Positions 20,173 through 29,011 of a DNA stretch of 35,231 nucleotides are shown here, piece by piece (the first letter of the stretch is position 1; each line of letters opens with the position of its first letter). The notes below the pieces were generated by a model that searched no databases, had not been told where the DNA came from, and worked only from the letters and a program-made list of their open reading frames with translations. This DNA is from Candidatus Nanoarchaeia archaeon (GTDB lineage Archaea; Nanobdellota; Nanobdellia; Woesearchaeales; SKGA01). The DNA lies in assembly GCA_028691765.1 (NCBI GenBank), contig JAQUYS010000006.1, positions 1-35,231 on the forward strand, read 5' to 3'. Both the position numbers and the translations under genes were made by a program.

Positions 20173-20937
20173 ATGCAAATACTAGATAGTGCCATTGGAA
20201 ATTGGACACCTAGAAGAATATCTAGACATTTTAAATATGATTCTGAAGAAATAAAAGAATTAAACAAGAGTTCAATTTTAATTTCATTAATCTTTTTTTT
20301 CTTTGTTTGGGCAAGAAAAGATTTAACCATCCTCACAGGAATAATAACATATCTTTTCTGTTTTATAGCTAGTGGCCTAAGCTTATTCATTTTCACAGCA
20401 ATACCTAAATTAATTGCAATAAAACGTGGTACTCAAGCAGAATATAAATCATTTACAATGGGATTACTTTTTTCTTTTGTGATAAGTTATCTTTCTTATG
20501 GTTTTGTAGCAATACCTTTTCCAGGAATAATTGAAATTAGTGCAATAAAAAGATTGAAACATGGAGAAGTTTTTCATTATGAAACTAAAAAAGATATATT
20601 TGCAGTTCTTGTATCTGCACCATTGAGTTTATTGGTGTTGTCTTTAATAATTGGTTTAATTAATTCAACGTCAAATATTTTTTTATTGAGAGAAACACAA
20701 ATTATTTTAAGTATATTAGCTTTTGTTACCACATTACCATTACCTAAAAATATAGGATTGCATTTACTTTATGTTAGAAAAAACATGTATTTTCAATTAT
20801 TCGCCTTATTTCTTCTTTTTTTAATAACTACATTAATTAATTCAATCTACATAATCTTGCCTGGAATTTTAGGTGGATTAATTTTAGGATATATGTTTTC
20901 TAAATGGGAAAAAAATCCTTTAAAAGATAAAAATTAA
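20173..20937 (+). CDS. Site-2-protease (M50)-like membrane protein lacking the HExxH motif
   Basis: AIPKLIAIKRGTQAEYKSFTMGLLFSFVISYLSYGFVAIPFPGIIEI aligns by eye with archaeal M50 (HExxHkxvAxxxGxxAEf..GfvfaaPG). Confidence 0.6.
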   Translation: MQILDSAIGNWTPRRISRHFKYDSEEIKELNKSSILISLIFFFFVWARKDLTILTGIITYLFCFIASGLSLFIFTAIPKLIAIKRGTQAEYKSFTMGLLFSFVISYLSYGFVAIPFPGIIEISAIKRLKHGEVFHYETKKDIFAVLVSAPLSLLVLSLIIGLINSTSNIFLLRETQIILSILAFVTTLPLPKNIGLHLLYVRKNMYFQLFALFLLFLITTLINSIYIILPGILGGLILGYMFSKWEKNPLKDKN

Positions 20938-21200
20938 GCAAACATAGACAGTCCGCCTTTAATAAATAAAAACGCACCTGCAGAAATATTTAAAAAATTT
21001 AAAGGCAAAAATAATGCAAAAATACAATATATTCCAATCGCAAAGTCTATTGCACTAAAAAAATCACCTTTAAACAATTTTCCTTTAATCATCAAATATA
21101 GACCGTGGCCGAACAATAATCTTAGAGGCACTAAAGGAGCTAAAAACAATAAAACTCCGGCGAATATATCGAAAAATGCTAAAAAACGTATTAAAAACAT
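20934..21200 (-). CDS. Small integral membrane protein, unknown
   Basis: Two to three hydrophobic segments over 88 aa; convergent with the S2P-like gene. Confidence 0.55.
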   Translation of the reverse strand: MFLIRFLAFFDIFAGVLLFLAPLVPLRLLFGHGLYLMIKGKLFKGDFFSAIDFAIGIYCIFALFLPLNFLNISAGAFLFIKGGLSMFA

Positions 21201-21229
21201 AAAAGTGAAAATCTTCTTGGTTTTTTAAA

Positions 21230-21733
21230 TCATTCGTCTGCATTAATTTTTTTATATAATTGTATAAAAACTTCTTTAGATATGTTTATTCCTGCATCAC
21301 TAAATAATTGAGCTAAGGTTTTTCCTCGTTCAATCTCATCATCGGAATCTTTATGATAGAAATTTTGAATATTTAAAAGAATTTTATCATATAAATACCT
21401 TCCATTAATAAATAAAACAACACTTACGCCATTTTGAGTTATTTTTCCTGTTGAAAGATTTATTTGTAAATCATTTTTAATTAAACACCAAGTTTTTCGA
21501 ATAAACCCCCTACAAATAAATTCATTGGAAATAATTTCTCGAAATAATAATTTTAAAGGGAGGTTCCAATCATACTCTTCAACATTTTTAAAATTTAACA
21601 AATACTCGTCATCCATAAAAACAATCTTGCCTAAATATTTTTTAACTTTTTGCGAAACTTTTTTCCCTTTCCAACTATTTTGAACAAGATAAGCATATTT
21701 AGAGTCTTTTATTTTCTTAGCACGAACAAACAT
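21230..21733 (-). CDS. Uncharacterised protein; N-terminus resembles that of the Fic protein
   Basis: MFVRAKKIKDSKYAYLVQNSWKGKKVSQKVKKYLGKI versus MTYVVIKKIKNREYLYLVESKIINNKTIQKTLKYIGPK. Confidence 0.55.
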   Translation of the reverse strand: MFVRAKKIKDSKYAYLVQNSWKGKKVSQKVKKYLGKIVFMDDEYLLNFKNVEEYDWNLPLKLLFREIISNEFICRGFIRKTWCLIKNDLQINLSTGKITQNGVSVVLFINGRYLYDKILLNIQNFYHKDSDDEIERGKTLAQLFSDAGINISKEVFIQLYKKINADE

Positions 21734-21763
21734 ACTATTAATTAATACATCTTAAATAAAAAC

Positions 21764-23275
21764 TTATTGTTTAAGACGTTTAAGTTCAGCCACAGAAGTA
21801 ACATCTTTTTGAGTATTAAAATTCATTATTTTGACATCTCTTGTTTTTAATGACATTAATATTGCTCTCGCTGGTTGTGGAGCCAAACCTCTTTTTTCTT
21901 GATCTTCAGTTATAGCAGTCCAGCAAGAAGTGTTCAAACAGGAAACATTCCTATATGTTGTTGAAACAACACGGTGAATATGTCCAGTTACGAAAATATC
22001 TGGAACGGGATCTATAACTAAGGCATCTTCATAAACATCTGGAACATATAATGTTGAACCATGTGATGGAGCAAGATGTCTTCTTTTTAATAAAAATTTC
22101 ATAATTTCATCAACTGCTTTTTGTCCGCCTGCTGCTCTGATTCGGGGAACAACATCAGAGTAATAAATTAACGAACCCCCGTGATAAATCAAAACATCTA
22201 ATCCTGAAAAAATATCTGAAACGTCTAAAGAAACATATGCTGGATTAGAAACCATAATTACATTTGGTAAATCCCACAATGAAGAAGCATAATCCTTTTC
22301 AATAGGTAATTGGGGTTCGGCAAGTCTACCTGTATCATGGTTGCCTGGTGAAATAATTATTTTAATATTTGAAGGAATTTTTTTTAAATATTGAGCTAAC
22401 AACTCATATTGCCCTTTCATATTATCTACCAACAAATCATTTTGTTGTCCTGGATAAATGCCAACTCCTTCAACAATATCTCCTGTTAAAATTAAATATT
22501 TAACTTTTTTTGCAATCTCTCTTTGAGCAGGAGTTCCCATCTTACCATTTAACCACAATAGAAATTTTTTAAATTCATTATCTAAAAATTCTTTTGAACC
22601 CACATGAAAATCCCCTAAAAAAACAGCATAATGATCAAAAGGAGATTTCTTCAATTCTTTACTCAAAGGAATATCTGGATGTAAAATTTTTTTTGCAAAA
22701 AGAAGATCTCCACCACTAGTTCCAACTAATCCAATAACCTCATCAAGTACTAAATCTTTGACAATCGGAATCAATTCTTCGTTATCTTTATTTACTAAAA
22801 CTTTTGTAACTCCACTTAAATCTTCCAACTCTAAAATAAAATGTCCATTTTTAGTTTCAGAAATATTTAAAATCATTCCAATAACTGAAACTGTGTCTCG
22901 ATCTTTCTTTCCACTGATTCGATTTATGGATGTTAAACCCGTTAATTCCGTTCTCTCCCTCAACATTCGCTCTATAGCTTTAAACCTTATATTGAAATAT
23001 CTAACAAAATCATCTACACTTCGTTTACAAGGTTCTTTTTCAAAAGATTTTAAAATTGAAACTCTACCCAAATCATCTGACTTTTTAGAAAAAAATGTTT
23101 TAAAAAAAAGATTAGAATCAAAATCTGGAAAAAAGCTTTTGAAGAAAACTTTTAATTCTTTTTCAATTTGAATTTTATCATCTAATTTTAAAATTGATTT
23201 TAGTTTTAAAGCTGATTCATTATCAACAAATTCATCTCGTTCAACAAGAAAATCAATTATTGTTTGCGAATCCAT
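21764..23275 (-). CDS. polB: DNA polymerase II (PolD) small subunit DP1; start revised to ATG 23275 (MDSQTIIDFLVERDEF)
   Basis: Calcineurin-like phosphatase motifs LGDFHVGSKEF, LTGDIVEGVGIYPGQ, SPGNHDTGRLAEPQ, VTGHIHRV. The track start (23326) would overlap cdc6 by 50 bp. Confidence 0.96.
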   Translation of the reverse strand: MDSQTIIDFLVERDEFVDNESALKLKSILKLDDKIQIEKELKVFFKSFFPDFDSNLFFKTFFSKKSDDLGRVSILKSFEKEPCKRSVDDFVRYFNIRFKAIERMLRERTELTGLTSINRISGKKDRDTVSVIGMILNISETKNGHFILELEDLSGVTKVLVNKDNEELIPIVKDLVLDEVIGLVGTSGGDLLFAKKILHPDIPLSKELKKSPFDHYAVFLGDFHVGSKEFLDNEFKKFLLWLNGKMGTPAQREIAKKVKYLILTGDIVEGVGIYPGQQNDLLVDNMKGQYELLAQYLKKIPSNIKIIISPGNHDTGRLAEPQLPIEKDYASSLWDLPNVIMVSNPAYVSLDVSDIFSGLDVLIYHGGSLIYYSDVVPRIRAAGGQKAVDEIMKFLLKRRHLAPSHGSTLYVPDVYEDALVIDPVPDIFVTGHIHRVVSTTYRNVSCLNTSCWTAITEDQEKRGLAPQPARAILMSLKTRDVKIMNFNTQKDVTSVAELKRLKQ

Positions 23276-23276
23276 T

Positions 23277-24509
23277 TTAATTTTTTTTGTCGTTAAATTC
23301 CAATTCTTTTGCAAGAAGTGTTTCAACTTTATTTAATAGATGTGACGGAATACCTAAATTTATTTCTCTAGTTCTTCCAAATCTTCCTTTTGAAATAACT
23401 TTTGCAGTTATTAATCCCAACATATCTAACTCAGCAACAATATCTGATAAACGTCTTTGAGTTATGGGTCTTAAACCTGCTTTAGGACACAAATCTTTGT
23501 AAATATCATAAAGATCACCTGTAAATATTTGTTTCTTTTTATTTTGTTCATCGTTTCTAATTAAAAAAATAGAATATAATACTAATTGAAATTGTTTTGG
23601 TTGGGTGTGTACAACATCAATTATTCTATCTTTTTCAATTTTTTCTTCAGCTTCATCTATATGTTTGATTTGTACAATTTTACTTTCTGAACGTTCAGCC
23701 AATTCTCCTGCAACTCTCAACAACTCTAAAGCTCTTCTTGCATCACCATGTTCTCTAGCTGCAAAAGCAGCACATTTAGGAATTACTCCTTCATCAACAG
23801 CATCTTTTTTAAACGCTAAAGAGGCTCTTTTTCTCAAAATATCTTGAATTTGTAAAGCATTGTATGGTGGAAATATAATTTCTTCTTCACTTAATGAACT
23901 TTTAACTCGAGGATCAATATAATTACTAAACATTAAATCGTTACTTATACCAATTATTGAAATTTGAGAATTTTTTAATTCAGAATTAATACGAGTTAGA
24001 TTATAAATCACTTCATCTCCTGTTCGTTTTATAAGTTGATCAATTTCATCCAATATTAAAATCAAAATTTGTTCTTTAAAATCTAAAGCTTTGAAAAAAA
24101 TATTGTAAACTTCATCAGTTGGGAGTCCTGTTGGAGGTATTTCTTTTCCTAAAGCTCTTGCAATTTCAGCAATTAATCGATATTCAGTGTCTGCTATTTT
24201 TTTTAACTTACAATTTATGTAAATCACATTAACAGGAATATTATTTTCTTTTGCAACTTTATGTATTTGTTCAGTAGTATATCTAACTGACGCTGTTTTA
24301 CCTGTACCAGTTTTACCATATATAAATAAATTTGAAGGTTTATCTACTTTTAAAGCAGGAGCTAAAATATTGGCAATTTGATTTATTTGTTCATCCCTGT
24401 GCTCCATTTCATTTGGAACATATACTGATTGTAACACTTTTTTATTTGCAAATAAAGAATCTGTTTGAAGAAACTTTTCAAAAAAACCATTTAATTTCTT
24501 GGATACCAT
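23277..24509 (-). CDS. cdc6: Orc1/Cdc6 family replication initiator
   Basis: Walker A YGKTGTGKTASVRYTTEQI, Walker B LILILDEIDQL, AREHGDARRALELLRVAGELAE, C-terminal wHTH. Confidence 0.97.
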   Translation of the reverse strand: MVSKKLNGFFEKFLQTDSLFANKKVLQSVYVPNEMEHRDEQINQIANILAPALKVDKPSNLFIYGKTGTGKTASVRYTTEQIHKVAKENNIPVNVIYINCKLKKIADTEYRLIAEIARALGKEIPPTGLPTDEVYNIFFKALDFKEQILILILDEIDQLIKRTGDEVIYNLTRINSELKNSQISIIGISNDLMFSNYIDPRVKSSLSEEEIIFPPYNALQIQDILRKRASLAFKKDAVDEGVIPKCAAFAAREHGDARRALELLRVAGELAERSESKIVQIKHIDEAEEKIEKDRIIDVVHTQPKQFQLVLYSIFLIRNDEQNKKKQIFTGDLYDIYKDLCPKAGLRPITQRRLSDIVAELDMLGLITAKVISKGRFGRTREINLGIPSHLLNKVETLLAKELEFNDKKN

Positions 24510-24636
24510 GATTAAAACGATAAATAATACTATTTAAAAACATATCTTAAATTTAAAAACACATTATTAAAAATACATATTATAACATATATTTAATTAT
24601 AAATATTTTAAAAACATCATATTTAAGACACCCACA

Positions 24637-24658
24637 CACACCACCATTTCATATGGAA
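24637..24658 (-). repeat. ORB-like element 1 (CACACCACCATTTCATATGGAA; minus strand TTCCATATGAAATGGTGGTGTG)
   Basis: Inverted copy of 25010-25031 with one mismatch. Confidence 0.75.
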
Positions 24659-25009
24659 ATTTAATTTTATAAAATTCAACCCTTAAAATCAATATTAAAT
24701 TGTTCAATTTAAATTAAACAACAATTATTAAGATCATATCACATATATCTGTACAAGTAAATTATTTTTATTAATTGTTTAAAACACATTAATTGCAATC
24801 ATTATCTATATTATAAAGACAATTATCAATCATTATATTTTTATTATTAAATTATGTTTATTATTATTGTTATTATTAAATTAGATTTATATTATTATAT
24901 TATATTCTTTTTATTTATATATATATTTTCAATATTGAAATAAATTATTTTAAAACAATTTTTATTTTTAAAAAACGCTTTCAGCCCTCTTTAAAACATT
25001 ATTTACATC

Positions 25010-25031
25010 TTCCATATGAAATGATGGTGTG
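25010..25031 (+). repeat. ORB-like element 2 (TTCCATATGAAATGATGGTGTG)
   Basis: Inverted copy of 24637-24658 with one mismatch; TTCCA..GAAA core plus G-rich tail. Confidence 0.75.
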
Positions 25032-25168
25032 ACTCTCCACCTTTAACAAAAACACATTAAATACTTAAATACACTATTACTCAGTAAATACATTTAGATA
25101 ACTTTATAAACTCTGCATTGCGTGAGCTGGGCTTTGTGTCGCCAACATTCTAGGGTTTTGCCTTTGCC

Positions 25169-25576
25169 ATGGAGGTGGCAGTCGTGAAACAAGAAGTAAG
25201 TCAGAAAAACTATTTAGAAAAGCTACACTCTTTCAAGAAATCGCTTTTTAGCGAATTTTCTTGGTTAGAGAGTCGTGATGTGTGTTTGTTGATGGGAAAA
25301 TTAGCACATTATCACTACAACAAAAATAAATTTATTCTTCTTGGAAAAGAAAAAGAAATTTATGATTTTCTAATAAAACATAGTTACAATCCTTACACAA
25401 TTTATCGTTGGCTTTTACTTGAAAGAATTCCTGATGATATTAAGCATCAGCTTAAGAATAAAGAAATGTCGCAAAAAAAAGCCGTTTCTGAGGCTTTCAA
25501 GCGAAGAAAAGAAACAACTGAATCTATTTGTTTGAGTGTTAAAGAGCTAGGTTTAGCTTTAATAAGGAGGATGTGA
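25169..25576 (+). CDS. Small HTH/ParB-like protein coupled to a recombinase; GTG start at 25184 is plausible
   Basis: SYNPYTIYRWLLLERIPDDIKHQLKNKEMSQKKAVSEAFKRR is ParB-HTH-like; GGAGGTG 6 nt before GTG 25184; stop overlaps the next gene. Confidence 0.5.
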   Translation: MEVAVVKQEVSQKNYLEKLHSFKKSLFSEFSWLESRDVCLLMGKLAHYHYNKNKFILLGKEKEIYDFLIKHSYNPYTIYRWLLLERIPDDIKHQLKNKEMSQKKAVSEAFKRRKETTESICLSVKELGLALIRRM

Positions 25577-26310
25577 ATATGGGAATAAAACATGCAAGAC
25601 CAAATGCTACAAAAAGAACATTGCCTAATGTTCTAAATAAAAAGCAATTAATTGCTTTGTTTGAGAATATTGAAGAAGGCTCAGTATTCATGGGCTGTTT
25701 GATTGCTTTATTTTGTGGTTTAAGAATTTCTGAAGTTTGTAATTTGAAAAAACAAGATATCGATTTAGAAACTGAAAAAGTTTTAATTAAAGAAGGAAAA
25801 GGTTCGAAAGATAGAATTGTAATGCTTCCTTCAACATTAAAACCAATTATTGAAAAATGGTTTAGATACAATAAAGATAATGAATATTTTATTTCTAATG
25901 ATTGGGGAAATAAATATGCTCCAGCAATTTTGGCTGGAAAATTTAGGAAAGGTTTAGAAAAAGCATAATTATCTATTGAAACTTTTAAATCAACTACTGG
26001 ACAACAAAGATATGCTTATAGTTTTCATACTTTAAGACATACATATGCAACTTATCTTTTAGAGCAAGGTGTGGATTTGTATTATGTTCAAAGAAGTTTA
26101 GGACATACTGATATCCATACAACACAAATTTATGCTTATATTAGTAATAAAGATTTGCAAGGAAAAATAAACATGGCTTTTGGAAAGAGAATTTCTGAGA
26201 AGAATTATTCAACAGAGGATCCTTTAAAAGTGTTGAAGTTGAAGTTTGCTAATGGTGAGTTAAGTAGAGAAGAATTTGAAGAAAAGTATATGTTGTTAAG
26301 TGAAATTTAA
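25573..26310 (+). pseudogene. Tyrosine recombinase catalytic domain with SHOCT-like tail, interrupted by in-frame TAA (25966-25968)
   Basis: CGLRISEV (R), KEGKGSKDRIVML (K), then after the stop in the same frame HTLRHTYAT (HxxR), LGHTDIHTTQIYAY (H,Y); tail DPLKVLKLKFANGELSREEFEEKYMLL. Confidence 0.85.
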
Positions 26311-26348
26311 TTAGATAGTTATTTATATAACTCTTTATTTGAAAAAAT

Positions 26349-27026
26349 ATGGAACTGATTGTTTTTTCAGATTTACATGGATATTTTGATAATTTAAACG
26401 ATCTCAAAAATAAATCTAATTTATTTTTTCTTGGAGATATATGTACAAACAAAAATTTTGTTAATATTATTGGCATTGATTTCATGAATTTTTACAAAGG
26501 TAAAATTAATGCAGAAGAATTAAATTTTAAATTTCAAAAAATAAAGGATAAATTAAACAACACACAGATGAATTTTCCTTTACCTAATTTTTTTATAGAG
26601 AACAACATTTTTGTTCTTCCAGGAAATCATGAGACTCAAGATTATTATGAAAAATTAACAAATTTAGAAAATATTTTCAATCTTCACCTGAAAAAAATTA
26701 AATTAGAAAATTTAGAAATAATTGGTCATGGTGGAATGATATCTCCTCATGATGAAATACAAAATGCAAATTTTTTTATTTATTCGGACAAAAAAGTATC
26801 ACAAAATCTAGAAAAATTAAATGCATCAACTAATTGTGTTATTCTAATGCACGAACTTCCAATAGCTCCTTATTGTATAGAAACTCGAAAAGTTATTGAA
26901 AGAATAAAACCTAAATTGGTAATTGGAGGACACAATCATAGGATTGCAAATCAAGAATTTGAAATTAATGGAATCAAATATTTGGCAACAAGTATGAAAG
27001 GAAATTATAGTAAATACGAGTTATAA
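26349..27026 (+). CDS. Calcineurin-like metallophosphoesterase
   Basis: FSDLHGYFDN, FLGDI, LPGNHE, MHELPIAPY, VIGGHNHR. Confidence 0.88.
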   Translation: MELIVFSDLHGYFDNLNDLKNKSNLFFLGDICTNKNFVNIIGIDFMNFYKGKINAEELNFKFQKIKDKLNNTQMNFPLPNFFIENNIFVLPGNHETQDYYEKLTNLENIFNLHLKKIKLENLEIIGHGGMISPHDEIQNANFFIYSDKKVSQNLEKLNASTNCVILMHELPIAPYCIETRKVIERIKPKLVIGGHNHRIANQEFEINGIKYLATSMKGNYSKYEL

Positions 27027-27183
27027 ATAGTTGAGCATCGACCCAAAATTCTCCAATTCTTTTATAAAAGAACTAAGCATCGGTTTTTCACTCGAATTCT
27101 GCAAACACAAAAAGACATTCAGCGAAATTCTGCAGAATGCATCTAGTGGCATTATATATAATAATCTAACCCTTAGGGTGTGC

Positions 27184-28467
27184 TTAAGAGGGGTTAAGGA
27201 TGCTTTGAATAAATTCAACTCCTTCTTTCAAAGTATGACAATAAGATTTCTTTCCATCTACAAATTTTTTGTATTTAGTTTTTTCTTTTCTTGGACAAAT
27301 TATAATCCAATAATCAAAGTGTTTATTCAACCAATCAACTTTTCTTTGGATTTGAATATCTTTGTTAGTTCCAGTTTCAATTTCAACTGCAATTTTCAAA
27401 CCAATAACGCTAAACATAACATCTGCTCTTTGATTATTAATTTCATATTCAATTTTAGACATGGAATTATCAATTGAAGCAATTAAATGTTTTTTACAGA
27501 AATGATTATCACTTTCTGAAGGGTTATCATTTTTAATTAAAACTTTATTTCCTGATCTGCCATCTAAAAACATAAATGATTTATGTCGATAACCACATTT
27601 TGTAGTAAGTAAATCTCTATCTTTAATTGAAAGTTCATTATAGAAATAAAATTTCTTTTCAAGAAGTTCTTTATTGATTTCTCCATAAACATCTTCTTCT
27701 TGAATTTTTAGTTTTCCTTGTTTCTTTAATTCCATTGCTTTATAGTATAACTCTTGTTCATCTTCATCTTTGTCTTGAAAATCATGAGGAAATCCATCAG
27801 TACTTAAAACGAATTTAGAAATTTCATTCCACTGAGTCTTTTTATTTTTCTCTTCTTGTTTAAATATTCTGTATTCTTTTCTAGCATCTTCAATAACATC
27901 TTTATCAAATTCTAAAGCCCATTCAGGTATTGATTCATTACTACCCTTTTCTATAAAATGATTAAGTAATCTCGAAACTTGTTCTTCATAAATTTTCTCT
28001 AGTTGTTTTTCTTCTAATATTTCTTTTCTTCGTTGTTCTGCCCAATATATTTCTCTTTTTTTATCTTGCTTTATTTTTTCTTTAATTTCTTTAATTCTAA
28101 TGTCGACATTGGATTTAGTTTTATTTACTTCAATAGGAAATGTTTCTTTGTATTCTTCTAATTTTTGAAGTTTTTTTGCACATTCTTCAAGAGTAGAAGG
28201 TGAATATTTAACAACATCATGAAATTCTCTTGTAATCTTTTCAAATTCTTCTTTCTTTTGCTTTTTGTGGCGATAAATTGAGATGATTGCAATGATGATG
28301 CCAATAAGTAAAATAACGCTTAAAAGAAAAACTATGCCGACATGTGCGATTGCCCACCAATCAATAGGATTCTCTTCAAAATGTTTATATCCCCAAAGTC
28401 CAAATAAAACTATTACTGCAATAATAAGATCTCTATTCGCATTTGGATTTTCTTTTAGTTCTCCCAT
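27184..28467 (-). CDS. Membrane protein with two TM segments, coiled coil and C-terminal PD-(D/E)XK-like nuclease domain
   Basis: Hydrophobic LIIAVIVLFGLWGY and IVFLLSVILLIGIIIAIISIY; C-terminal RADVMFSVIGLKIAVEIETGTN. Confidence 0.6.
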   Translation of the reverse strand: MGELKENPNANRDLIIAVIVLFGLWGYKHFEENPIDWWAIAHVGIVFLLSVILLIGIIIAIISIYRHKKQKKEEFEKITREFHDVVKYSPSTLEECAKKLQKLEEYKETFPIEVNKTKSNVDIRIKEIKEKIKQDKKREIYWAEQRRKEILEEKQLEKIYEEQVSRLLNHFIEKGSNESIPEWALEFDKDVIEDARKEYRIFKQEEKNKKTQWNEISKFVLSTDGFPHDFQDKDEDEQELYYKAMELKKQGKLKIQEEDVYGEINKELLEKKFYFYNELSIKDRDLLTTKCGYRHKSFMFLDGRSGNKVLIKNDNPSESDNHFCKKHLIASIDNSMSKIEYEINNQRADVMFSVIGLKIAVEIETGTNKDIQIQRKVDWLNKHFDYWIIICPRKEKTKYKKFVDGKKSYCHTLKEGVEFIQSILNPS

Positions 28468-28964
28468 ATTCTTTGGAAATCATCAATTACTCTTTGTCCA
28501 GAATAATTTAGATAAATATCTGTTGTTAAAATTGAAGAGTGTCCTAGAATTCCTTGCAAAGCTCTCAAGTTTCCACCTTTATGCAAATATGTAACTGCAA
28601 AAGTATGTCTTAAAACGTGTGGGCTTACTGGCTTTCTAATTCTTGCTTTTTCTGCGACGATCTTTACATATTTTTGAATAGTTCTCATAGCCATAGGAAA
28701 AGATTTAGTTTTTGCAAATAATTGTGTTACATAAAATTTGGCTAGATTGCTTAAAGGAATAACTCTTCGCTTTTTTCCTTTTCCAATTAAAGTTATACAA
28801 TTTCTCTGCCAAGAAATATTTTCTTCCTTTAAATTGGCTAATTCTGAAACTCTCATGCCTGTATCTAAAAGAAGGTTAATAATTACTTCTTCTTCAAAAC
28901 TTTGGCATGATTTTCTCAACAGAAGAACTTCGTCTTCTTCTAAAGGCTCTCGTTTGTAATCCAT
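28455..28964 (-). CDS. Minimal tyrosine recombinase (169 aa, catalytic domain only)
   Basis: GMRVSEL (R), GKGKKRRVIPL (K), PHVLRHTFA (HxxR), LGHSSILTTDIYLNY (H,Y); no N-terminal core-binding domain. Confidence 0.9.
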   Translation of the reverse strand: MDYKREPLEEDEVLLLRKSCQSFEEEVIINLLLDTGMRVSELANLKEENISWQRNCITLIGKGKKRRVIPLSNLAKFYVTQLFAKTKSFPMAMRTIQKYVKIVAEKARIRKPVSPHVLRHTFAVTYLHKGGNLRALQGILGHSSILTTDIYLNYSGQRVIDDFQRIWEN

Positions 28965-29011
28965 TTTTTATCACCACCAAGCCTATGGGCTTCTTTACTT
29001 TATATACAACA

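Larger units (their letters stand above)
24510..25168. other. oriC: Putative replication origin (oriC)
   Basis: Noncoding, extremely AT-rich, adjacent to cdc6, flanked internally by an inverted 22-bp ORB-like repeat. Confidence 0.75.

Noticed and set aside
19998-20396. 132-aa minus ORF across aIF2-beta and the S2P-like gene
   Set aside because: Antisense to two better supported genes; no motif.
23276-23326. 50-bp overlap between DP1 and cdc6 from the ORF track
   Set aside because: Artefact of an upstream start; ATG at 23275 gives abutting genes and a better N-terminus.
22758-23847. Plus-strand ORFs antisense to DP1 and cdc6 (22758-23171, 23605-23847)
   Set aside because: Antisense shadows in conserved genes.
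24541-25000. Possible CRISPR or tandem satellite in the AT-rich region
   Set aside because: No regularly spaced conserved repeats; low-complexity A/T, better explained as an origin unwinding region.
27031-27477. 148-aa plus ORF antisense to the membrane nuclease gene 3' end
   Set aside because: Most of it is antisense to 27184-28467; only the first ~50 codons are outside it, so I treat that part as an unusual intergenic segment, not a gene.
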